The notes below the pieces were generated by a model. That model searched no databases and was not told the DNA's origin. It saw nothing but the letters and a program-made list of their open reading frames with translations. Positions 1 to 5,249 of a stretch of 5,516 nt of DNA are shown piece after piece. The stretch comes from Pseudomonadota bacterium (GTDB lineage: Bacteria; Myxococcota; Myxococcia; Myxococcales; Myxococcaceae), in the NCBI GenBank assembly GCA_023424585.1, contig JAFADT010000842.1, positions 1 through 5,516 on the forward strand, written 5' to 3'. Made by a program: the position numbers and the translations under genes. Every line of letters starts with the position of its first letter. Within the stretch, counting starts at the first letter, position 1.

Positions 1-234
1 CTCCTGGACTTCGTGGAGGACGACCTCCGCGAGGGCCTGGACGCCCTGGGCGACGTGCAGGCCCACTTCCACGACCTGCTCCTGGCCCTCCACCGCGAGA
101 CGCTGACGCCGGTGGCCGTGCTGAACGCGGGGGACGATCTGCACGTGCTCCAGCGCCTGGAGGACCTGCACGAGGTGGTGACGCACCTGCGCCGCCGCCT
201 GTCGCAGGCGGCCGGGATGATTCGCCTCGGCTGA
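1..234 (+). CDS. 3' end of a helical protein of unknown function (5'-truncated by window edge)
   Basis: The reading frame is open from base 1 and stops at a TGA at 232-234, leaving 77 visible residues; the true start lies left of the window. The visible part is all charged/leucine-rich helix with no cysteines, membrane segment or recognisable catalytic motif. Its last 35 or so residues contain QRLEDLHEVVTHLRRRLSQ, a regular heptad-like helix. This loosely recalls the C-terminal helix of PhoU/DUF47-type helical proteins, where an LEDxxD/E pattern is common, but the match is too weak to assign. It converges on the di-heme oxidoreductase gene with only 13 bases between the two stop codons. I treat it as real because the frame has typical high-GC codon use and ends cleanly next to a neighbour. 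The function is unknown. Confidence 0.6.
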   Translation, partial: LLDFVEDDLREGLDALGDVQAHFHDLLLALHRETLTPVAVLNAGDDLHVLQRLEDLHEVVTHLRRRLSQAAGMIRLG

Positions 235-247
235 GGCCCGCGGGCCG
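235..247. terminator. Palindrome filling the gap between convergent stop codons; possible weak bidirectional terminator
   Basis: The whole gap between the TGA at 232-234 (+) and the TAG at 248-250 (-) is 13 bases. It contains GGCCCGCGGGCC (235-246), a perfect 12-base palindrome. As RNA it could fold only as a short GGCC/GGCC stem with a CGCG loop, and there is no U-tract on either side. It is therefore a poor intrinsic terminator by itself. Its position makes a role in ending one or both convergent transcripts possible, but chance in GC-rich DNA is also likely. Confidence 0.25.
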
Positions 248-1582
248 CTACAAGGATTGGAGGAAGCGCACCAGCGCGTCCCGGTCGCTGGCGGACAGCT
301 GGCGGAACCCCTCCCGCGCCCGCTCCGCCTCGCCGCCGTGCCACAGCACGGCCTCCTCCAGCGTCCGGGCCCGCCCGTCGTGCAGGTAGCCCGAGTACGG
401 GAGGATCGTCTGCGTCAGCCCCAGGCCCCACAGGGGCGCCGTGCGCCACTCGGTGCCGGTGGCGTCCCCATCCGGCCGCCCGTCCGCCAGGTCCGCGCCC
501 ATGTCGTGCAGCAGCAGGTCCGTGTACGGGTGGATGCGCTGGTGCGACAGCTCCGCCACCGGGTGCTCCCCGGTCTCCAGCGTGTCCCGGTGGCACGTCA
601 CGCAGCCCAGGTCCTTGAACTTCACCTCGCCGCGCTTCACCGCCGCGTCACCCAGCGCCGTGCGCGCGGGCACCCCGAGCGACTGCGCGTAGAACACCGC
701 CGCATCCAGCGTGGCCACGGGCAGCTCGGCGCTCCCGTCCGGATCCGGGAAGAGGGGATTCGTGATCCCCATGTCGTTGAAGTAGGCCTCCGCGGACTGC
801 TGCCGCAGGTTCGGGCTGTTCGCCTTCCACCCGAAGCGCCCCGGCGCCAGCGCGAGCTTCTGCACGTCCCACACGGTGTTCAGCCGGCCGGAGATGCCGT
901 CGCCGTCCGCGTCCGTGGGGTCCTCCAGCGCCCGCAGCGTGGCGAGGTCCACCGCCTCCAGCAGCCCCAGGCCCACCACCGGCGGAGGCAGGCGCAGCGA
1001 CGTGAGCATGTTCGCGGGCGGCGAAGAGCCGTCCGGCAGCGTGATGGTGATGCGCGGTGAGCGCAGGCCATAGGCCGTCCCGTCCGCGTACGCGCCCGCG
1101 CGCTCCTCCCACGCGAGCGTCACGGTGGCCTCCGGCGACGCGCCGTAGACGGCCTGGTCTTGAATCTGGAGCCCCAGCCCGGGCACGGGCACCGCGCCGT
1201 TCGGGTGCTCCGGCGTGCCGTCCGGGAGGCTCACGCGCACCAGCAGCTGTGTGCGCGTCGGTCCGCCGCCCATCACCGGCATGCCCCGGCCGTTGCGCAG
1301 GTGACAGCCGTTGCAGGAGGCGTTGTTGTACGCCGGCCCCAGCCCCGGGTTCACCGGGGCGGGGCCGGGCACGAAGACGGCCGCGAAGGCGGCGTCACCT
1401 TCACGGTGCAGCGCGATGTGCTCCTCGCTGAGGTTGGGGGCGGCCTGCGCGAACGCCCGCGACGTGCGGTCGTCGATGGTCGCGTCGCCCCCCGCGCGCG
1501 GCGGAGCCTCCGGGGCCTCGGCCTGCGTCCCGCCGCAGCCCATGAGCCACAGCAGCATCCCGAGTCCCCATGCCCGTCGCAT
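248..1582 (-). CDS. Di-heme oxidoreductase lipoprotein, DUF1111/DHOR family (putative di-heme peroxidase-like)
   Basis: Predicted lipid-anchored di-heme c-type cytochrome of the DUF1111 (DHOR, PF06537) family, distantly related to CcpA/MauG peroxidases; the substrate is not established. Residue numbers below count from the longer ATG at 1603. CNGCH (97-101) and CVTCH (334-338) are the two covalent heme sites. A DADGDGISGR loop (231-240) resembles a calcium site and is typical of the family. LLHDMG (365-370) may supply a distal Met ligand. The C-terminus has the family signature YLHDGRA (406-412) and HGGEA (422-426). The signal peptide is short and ends in a lipobox LMGC. I prefer the ATG at 1582: GGGGGT, a good Shine-Dalgarno match, lies 5 nt upstream, and translation from there gives an MRRAW... 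lipoprotein signal with Cys16. The ATG at 1603, which overlaps the imelysin stop as TGATG and adds 7 residues, is the alternative. Length (444 or 451 residues) suits the family. It is the last gene of the porin-imelysin-DHOR operon. Confidence 0.93.
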   Translation of the reverse strand: MRRAWGLGMLLWLMGCGGTQAEAPEAPPRAGGDATIDDRTSRAFAQAAPNLSEEHIALHREGDAAFAAVFVPGPAPVNPGLGPAYNNASCNGCHLRNGRGMPVMGGGPTRTQLLVRVSLPDGTPEHPNGAVPVPGLGLQIQDQAVYGASPEATVTLAWEERAGAYADGTAYGLRSPRITITLPDGSSPPANMLTSLRLPPPVVGLGLLEAVDLATLRALEDPTDADGDGISGRLNTVWDVQKLALAPGRFGWKANSPNLRQQSAEAYFNDMGITNPLFPDPDGSAELPVATLDAAVFYAQSLGVPARTALGDAAVKRGEVKFKDLGCVTCHRDTLETGEHPVAELSHQRIHPYTDLLLHDMGADLADGRPDGDATGTEWRTAPLWGLGLTQTILPYSGYLHDGRARTLEEAVLWHGGEAERAREGFRQLSASDRDALVRFLQSL

Positions 1583-1602
1583 CGCGTACCCCCGGTCCAG
1601 CA

Positions 1603-2682
1603 TCAGGGCAGGATGACAGCCTTCACGTCCACCTGGAAGGTGTCGTGCAGCTTACGGATGGCCGCCTGCGCGCCCTCGATCTCATCCGCGGAGGCCGGGT
1701 CCTTGATGGACACCGGGAACGGCTCCGGCACCTTGCCCAGCGCCGCGATGGCCGCCGCGATCTCCGCCTTCACGCGCGTGTCCAGCGCCGCGTCGCGCTC
1801 CTTCACCACGTCCGACATGGACAGGCCCTTGGCCGCGGCCTCCGGGCGGTGGCCCAGGTAGACGTTCTCCACGCTGCGCAGGTTGTTGGTGAAGTCCGAC
1901 AGCGAGTTGAGCGCGAACTGGCTCTCCACCAGGTTCGCGTCCTTCGCGTCGTACGGGTCGGCGATCTTCCCGTTGGCCACCTCGTCCAGGATGGTCAGGA
2001 TGCCGCCCAGCATCTCCTGCGCGCCCGACTCCACCGTGGGGTACACCGTGTTGCCGGACTCGCCCGCCTTCGCCAGCGTGTCGCGGTACGCCGGCTGGCC
2101 GTCCACGCCCGTGGTCCACGAGGACGCCAGGTTGGCGGACACCGTCTTCAGCTCCGCCGTCAGCGCGAGCAGGTACTCGAACTGGCGCGCGTTGAAGTCC
2201 TCCGGCTGCTTCGCCTGGCCCTCCCCGAAGAGCAGGTACTCCGTCGTGTGGTAGCCCTTCTGCGTCTCCTGCAGGCCGCTCACGTACTGCTGGGTCAGCG
2301 CGTCATTGTTGTTGAGCACCGCGTCCAGGTCCGTGCGGTTCACCGGCCAGCTGTCCAGCGCCGGGTCCCAGCCGTAGCTGTCCACCGGCCCGAAGAGGAA
2401 CGCCTCGCTCTGCTCCCACGGCACGCGCGCGGCGAACCACGCGTCCTGCGCCGCCTTCAGCGTCGTCGCGCTGGGGGCGTTCTTCAGCGCCTGCGCGGCC
2501 GCGTCCAGCTCGATCATGCGCGTGGCGAGCAGGTTGTAGGTGGGCACCACCACCGCGTCCGCGAAGTTCACGACGAGCTGCTGGTCCAGCGAGTCCAGCT
2601 GCGTGTCGTCGTCATCGCCGCAGGCGCCCATCAGGAGCGCGCCACCAACCAGCATGGAGAGTTTCAGGGAACGAGAGATCAT
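1603..2682 (-). CDS. Imelysin-family (peptidase M75 / EfeO-like domain) lipoprotein
   Basis: Predicted envelope lipoprotein of the imelysin/M75 family (PF09375), related to IrpA, ICMP and the C-terminal domain of EfeO. Members are tied to iron uptake, and most are thought to bind metal rather than cleave peptides. Length is 359 residues. Residues 1-20 form a signal peptide ending LLMGA before Cys21 (lipobox), followed by a GDDDD linker. Family blocks are clear: W82 with RVPWEQSEAFLFGP (86-99), the hallmark GYHTTE (143-148, GxHxxE) followed by YLLFGEG, and VES...LNSLSDFTNNLRSVENVYLG (252-277). The helical repeat architecture spans about 32-350. The ATG at 2682 is the only plausible start; no in-frame ATG, GTG or TTG exists between it and the porin stop. 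The best Shine-Dalgarno (GAAAGG) is unusually far, about 13 nt upstream. It lies 54 nt after the porin and ends against the DHOR gene, which supports a shared mRNA. A role as metal-binding partner of its neighbours is inferred. Confidence 0.95.
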   Translation of the reverse strand: MISRSLKLSMLVGGALLMGACGDDDDTQLDSLDQQLVVNFADAVVVPTYNLLATRMIELDAAAQALKNAPSATTLKAAQDAWFAARVPWEQSEAFLFGPVDSYGWDPALDSWPVNRTDLDAVLNNNDALTQQYVSGLQETQKGYHTTEYLLFGEGQAKQPEDFNARQFEYLLALTAELKTVSANLASSWTTGVDGQPAYRDTLAKAGESGNTVYPTVESGAQEMLGGILTILDEVANGKIADPYDAKDANLVESQFALNSLSDFTNNLRSVENVYLGHRPEAAAKGLSMSDVVKERDAALDTRVKAEIAAAIAALGKVPEPFPVSIKDPASADEIEGAQAAIRKLHDTFQVDVKAVILP

Positions 2683-2736
2683 GGGATGTGATGCGCCTTT
2701 CTTGCAACTGCGTTCGAGACAGTCGGGGAGGTCGGG
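2683..2736 (-). promoter_or_regulatory. Intercistronic leader between porin and imelysin genes, weak hairpin and distant RBS
   Basis: This 54-nt spacer is AT-richer near the imelysin start. On the minus strand CGACTG (2720-2725) can pair with CAGTTG (2705-2710), including one G-U pair, around a 9-nt loop. The stem is not followed by a U-tract, so it is not a terminator. GAAAGG follows it as the only purine-rich ribosome-binding candidate, about 13 nt from the ATG. The hairpin could separate porin and imelysin expression levels, but this is weakly supported. Confidence 0.25.
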
Positions 2737-4137
2737 TCAGTAGACGAAGCCCGTCGACAGCCGGAGCGTGTTCTCCGGCCGGAAGGCGGAGCTGCCCATG
2801 CGCCGCTGGCCGAAGTCGAGCTTCACGACCACGAGCCCCGCGAGCGTGTAGCTGGTGCCCACGGTGTAGACCGTGCGCTCGAAGCGGGGGTTGTCGAACA
2901 GCTCCGCGCGGGGCTTGAACTGCGAATCCATGTAGTCGATGCGGACGTAGGGCTCCAGCCGGTGGTTCCCGTTGAGCCCCAGCCAGGGCGCGATGTCGTA
3001 GCCCAGCTCGCCCCAGGCGGAGAGGGCGTTGTCGGACACCGGCGTGCGCAGCACGTTGAGCAGGTTGGACAGACGCGCGTTGCGCGCGGACACCGCCGCG
3101 GCGTTGCCCAGGTGGCCGTACATCACCATCGCGTGCGCGCGCCACCGGTTGCGGTTCACCGACAGGTGCGCGTCCGCGATGAACAGCGGCGCGCTCACGT
3201 AGCCGCACGGCGCCACCAGGTTGGGGTTCGCGTCGTCACACTGCTTCACGAGGTCCGGCTTGGGCCGGTTGCGCGTGGTGCCGCCGTAGTAGGCGGACAC
3301 GCCGAAGTTGAAGCCCTCGAAGCGCCGCACGTCCGCGCGCAGCACCGCCGCCAGGTCCGTCGCGCGCACCAGCTCGAAGCGCTGCTGGAGGCCCGTGGCC
3401 ACCCACGTCTGGGAGCTGAACCCCGTGGAGTCCAGCCCGTTCACCACCTGCCCGGTGAGCCGCACGCCCACGGGGGTGTCCCAGCGCAGCATCATCCCCA
3501 TGTCGTTCCACGTATTGGGGATGATGCGCGTCTCCGCCTCGGAGCGGATGGTGCCCAGGTAGGACGTGGGCAGGTAGTCCGAGAAGAGCGTGCCTACCGC
3601 GACGTAGAAGCGGCCCACCGACAGCTCCACGTTCCGGCCCAGCTTCTTGGTCAGGTACAGCTCCTCGACCAGCGCCTCGCCGCCCTTCTCCACGTCGGTG
3701 TCGAACTCGCCGAACTCCTCGTACTCCAGCTCCATCGCCGCGCCGGCGCCGCCGTGCTCGAACTCCACCTCGAACTCGGCCTCGAGGCCGTACTCCGGCA
3801 GCCCCGCCTCCAGCTCCAGCACCAGGCGCGTCGTGTCGAACACGAGCCGCGAGTCCTTCTGCGAGCCGTTCGCCCGGTTCTGGTTCTCGCCGTAGTTGAA
3901 GTACGCGAACTGGAGGTCCGCGTAGGCGTTCACGTCCAGGTCGAGCTTCGGCTTGCTGCCTACCGTGATGACGTCGTCCTTCGTGTCCTCCCCGATGCGG
4001 GCTTCATCCAGGAAGCGCGGCCGCCGGTAGCGGAACTCGTCGCCGCTCCGCGGGGCCTGCGCGCGGGCCGCGAGGGGCAGCAGGAACAGGGGGACACACA
4101 GCAACGTCAGGAGGGGGTTCAATCGTTGGGGACGCAT
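2737..4137 (-). CDS. Outer-membrane beta-barrel porin (OprO/OprP-like style), first gene of the imelysin operon
   Basis: Predicted outer-membrane porin of 466 residues. Residues 1-28 are a Sec signal peptide (RPQR n-region, Leu-rich core, cleavage after ARAQA). The mature protein begins with an acidic N-terminal segment and then alternates short amphipathic strands with polar turns. It includes GRFYVAVGTLFSDY (175-188), NTWNDMGMMLRW (208-219), GVSAYYGG (279-286) and a C-terminal LRLSTGFVY, with the aromatic end expected of a BAM substrate. The layout recalls phosphate-selective porin O/P proteins (PF07396), but family assignment by eye is tentative. Odd features are a run with 19 acidic residues in 53 (107-159), and a Cys300/Cys311 pair that may close an external loop. 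The start is forced: an in-frame TAG lies 18 nt upstream and there is no ATG, GTG or TTG nearby. No good Shine-Dalgarno precedes the start. It leads the operon with the imelysin and di-heme genes, so it probably provides the outer-membrane route for their ligand. Confidence 0.85.
   Translation of the reverse strand: MRPQRLNPLLTLLCVPLFLLPLAARAQAPRSGDEFRYRRPRFLDEARIGEDTKDDVITVGSKPKLDLDVNAYADLQFAYFNYGENQNRANGSQKDSRLVFDTTRLVLELEAGLPEYGLEAEFEVEFEHGGAGAAMELEYEEFGEFDTDVEKGGEALVEELYLTKKLGRNVELSVGRFYVAVGTLFSDYLPTSYLGTIRSEAETRIIPNTWNDMGMMLRWDTPVGVRLTGQVVNGLDSTGFSSQTWVATGLQQRFELVRATDLAAVLRADVRRFEGFNFGVSAYYGGTTRNRPKPDLVKQCDDANPNLVAPCGYVSAPLFIADAHLSVNRNRWRAHAMVMYGHLGNAAAVSARNARLSNLLNVLRTPVSDNALSAWGELGYDIAPWLGLNGNHRLEPYVRIDYMDSQFKPRAELFDNPRFERTVYTVGTSYTLAGLVVVKLDFGQRRMGSSAFRPENTLRLSTGFVY
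3489..3527. repeat. 12-bp perfect inverted repeat (15-nt loop) inside the porin gene
   Basis: GCATCATCCCCA (3489-3500) is matched exactly by its reverse complement TGGGGATGATGC (3516-3527), with 15 bases between. In the porin this covers the codons for R204-I-I-P and D212-M-G-M-M region residues. The stem would form a stable hairpin in the mRNA of either strand. It is not followed by a U-tract. A 12-bp perfect stem with so short a loop is rare by chance in 5.5 kb, but coding constraint may contribute. Confidence 0.55.
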
Positions 4138-4142
4138 GGAGC

Positions 4143-4190
4143 GGCGCGCACCCTACGCCCGGCTTTTTGACTTTGCAAACCACTCTCAAA
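4143..4190 (-). promoter_or_regulatory. Putative promoter/operator region of the porin-imelysin-DHOR operon
   Basis: This is the only AT-rich patch upstream of the operon. On the minus strand TTGCAA (4173-4178) and TAGGGT (4150-4155) stand 17 bases apart and could be sigma70-like -35 and -10 boxes, matching consensus at 4/6 and 3/6 positions. Transcription would then begin near 4143, only a few bases before the ATG. Overlapping the -35 is the palindrome TTTGCAAA (4172-4179), inside a larger imperfect inverted repeat with TTTGA/TCAAA ends (4166-4190). This is a possible operator. It does not closely match the E. coli Fur consensus. The call rests on pattern only. Confidence 0.33.
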
Positions 4191-4202
4191 TCGTGGGCGA
4201 TG

Positions 4203-4232
4203 AAAAACCCGCGCTCCCAGGAGAAGCGCGGG
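4203..4232 (-). terminator. Intrinsic (Rho-independent) terminator of the DUF4091-DUF3108 unit
   Basis: On the minus strand CCCGCGCT (4232-4225) pairs perfectly with AGCGCGGG (4215-4208), an 8-bp GC-rich stem with a 9-nt loop. It is followed directly by TTTTT (4207-4203). It starts 23 nt past the stop codon of the DUF3108 gene and before the porin promoter region, as expected for a terminator separating the two same-strand units. Confidence 0.78.
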
Positions 4233-4254
4233 CCTGGGCGGGGCTCAACCCCGC
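4233..4254 (-). other. Second hairpin directly after the DUF3108 stop codon
   Basis: GCGGGG (4238-4243) and CCCCGC (4249-4254) form a 6-bp perfect stem around a 5-nt loop, one base beyond the TGA at 4256-4258. The adjoining CCCAGG/CCTGGG pair (4233-4238 with 4216-4221) overlaps this stem by one base and interleaves with the terminator stem. Several alternative folds of this 3' end are therefore possible. Any function, such as mRNA 3'-end protection or modulation of termination, is inferred. Confidence 0.4.
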
Positions 4255-4255
4255 G

Positions 4256-5224
4256 TCACCACTTGAGATCTTCCTTGCCCTGCGCCTCCATGGGTTTTTC
4301 ACCTGGGCGCTTCACGCCGGACAGCGTCAGCCGCACCGCGCCCAGGTCGATGGCGCCCACGGCGGCCAGCGGGAGGCGGCGGTCGTCGTCGGTGATCCAC
4401 ACGTGCACCTCGCGCGTCTGCGACGGCCTGTCCAGGCGCACGGCGGTGCCGGCCAGGTGCCAGGCGTCGAACTCGCCCAGGGGCAGCGACACGTGCTCGC
4501 GCTCCACCACGGTGGCCGTCATGCGCCACATGCGGCGGATGCCGTACACGTCGAAGCAGACCGGCAGGTCCTTCTTCATGGGCAGCTGGCGGATGAGGTA
4601 GATGGCGCCCGCGACGTCCAGGCCGTCCTTGTCGAAGGCGTAGTCGAAGTGGCCCTTGGGGCGGTCCCCAATCTGGTAGTCCACCTTGACGCTCTTGTCC
4701 TGCGCGCCGAAGTCCACGTTCACCTTGCGGCGCTGCTCGTTCTCCACGGCCTCCTCGGTGTAGCGCGAGGGGCGCAGCGTCTTGGGGTGCAGGTAGCTGG
4801 TGGCGCTGCCGCGCACCCGGCGCACCTTGGAGAAGAGCGTGTTCGTCTGCGCCTCCACCACCACCGGCAGCGCGCCCTTGGCGGGCCGCTGCACGCGCAT
4901 GGTGAGCCTGCCCGCCTTGGCGCCCATGGCGTCCATGTCGAACTCGAGCAGCTCCCCCGGCTTGAAGGCCAGCGGCGTGCGCAGCGCGGGCAGGCCCTGA
5001 TCACACGGCTTCACCGTGACGACAGGCTCGTCGGGGGCGGGCGCGGAGGACGCGTCGCCGGTGTTCTCCGAGGACGTCGCGGGGCCCGCGGACTCCGCCG
5101 CCGGGAGCTGCGGCGGCCGCAGGAGGTTCCGGCGGCGGGGCTGTGCCTCCTGGGCCTGACCCGGGTTGGCGCCGAGGGCGCTGAAGACGAGGCAGGCCGC
5201 GACGAGGGTGCGCATGGGCTTCAT
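4256..5224 (-). CDS. Secreted/periplasmic DUF3108 domain protein
   Basis: A 322-residue exported protein. Residues 1-24 form a Sec signal peptide (MKPMR n-region, hydrophobic LVAACLVFSALGA core, cleavage near GQA). A low-complexity Arg then Pro/Ala/Ser linker (26-72) follows. A DUF3108 domain (PF11306), whose function is unknown, spans about 85-305. Signatures are FKPGELLEFDMDAMGAKAG (87-105), the LHPKTLRPSRYTE block (145-157), D203 to R212 with IYLIRQLP, LPLGEFDAWHL (247-257), and VHVWITDDDRRLPL (273-286). Cys74 and Cys223 may form a disulfide in the mature protein. The start is well supported by GGAGG (5232-5236) 7 nt upstream of the ATG at 5224; an internal ATG at codon 4 lacks such support. 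The gene follows the DUF4091 gene by 25 nt and ends just before the intrinsic terminator, so it closes that operon. DUF3108 domains are beta-rich and found in the envelope, and the conserved layout suggests ligand or lipid binding, but no role is established. Confidence 0.9.
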   Translation of the reverse strand: MKPMRTLVAACLVFSALGANPGQAQEAQPRRRNLLRPPQLPAAESAGPATSSENTGDASSAPAPDEPVVTVKPCDQGLPALRTPLAFKPGELLEFDMDAMGAKAGRLTMRVQRPAKGALPVVVEAQTNTLFSKVRRVRGSATSYLHPKTLRPSRYTEEAVENEQRRKVNVDFGAQDKSVKVDYQIGDRPKGHFDYAFDKDGLDVAGAIYLIRQLPMKKDLPVCFDVYGIRRMWRMTATVVEREHVSLPLGEFDAWHLAGTAVRLDRPSQTREVHVWITDDDRRLPLAAVGAIDLGAVRLTLSGVKRPGEKPMEAQGKEDLKW

Positions 5225-5231
5225 TCTGCTT

Positions 5232-5236
5232 CCTCC
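5232..5236 (-). promoter_or_regulatory. Strong Shine-Dalgarno of the DUF3108 gene
   Basis: The minus strand reads GGGAGGAAGCAGA immediately before the ATG at 5224. GGAGG is placed 7 nt from the start, which fixes the start codon. It contrasts with the weak or distant sites of the porin and imelysin genes. Confidence 0.7.
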
Positions 5237-5249
5237 CAGGGGGGAGTGA

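Noticed and set aside
739..748. Palindrome CCGGATCCGG in the di-heme gene
   Set aside because: A 10-base palindrome inside coding sequence in GC-rich DNA is unremarkable and has no associated structure.
754..770. Perfect 6-bp hairpin GGGGAT-TCGTG-ATCCCC in the di-heme gene
   Set aside because: It falls on codons for the family-typical MGITNPLFP stretch and is short enough to arise from codon choice; there is no U-tract and no positional meaning.
257..1060. Plus-strand open frame opposite the di-heme oxidoreductase gene
   Set aside because: It is a shadow frame with skewed Arg/Gln/Val composition; the minus strand carries both heme motifs and the family signatures.
1603..2682. Active M75 zinc metallopeptidase
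   Set aside because: The GxHxxE motif defines the family, but there is no HExxH-type site, and most characterised members are linked to metal binding or transport, so I do not call it a protease.
1570..2691. Long plus-strand open frame opposite the imelysin gene (373 codons)
   Set aside because: Its product is a low-complexity Arg/Val/His/Gln/Leu mixture with no motif, and the opposite strand encodes a clear imelysin protein. Long antisense frames are expected in DNA with extreme third-position GC.
2962..4170. Long plus-strand open frame opposite the porin gene (402 codons)
   Set aside because: It has the same Arg/His/Val/Gln-rich shadow composition, with no signal peptide or domain. The minus-strand porin has a signal peptide and barrel-like strands.
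4166..4190. Possible classical Fur box upstream of the porin
   Set aside because: The iron-related gene content made me look for one, but the dyad does not fit the GATAATGATAATCATTATC consensus closely; it is kept only as an unspecified operator candidate.
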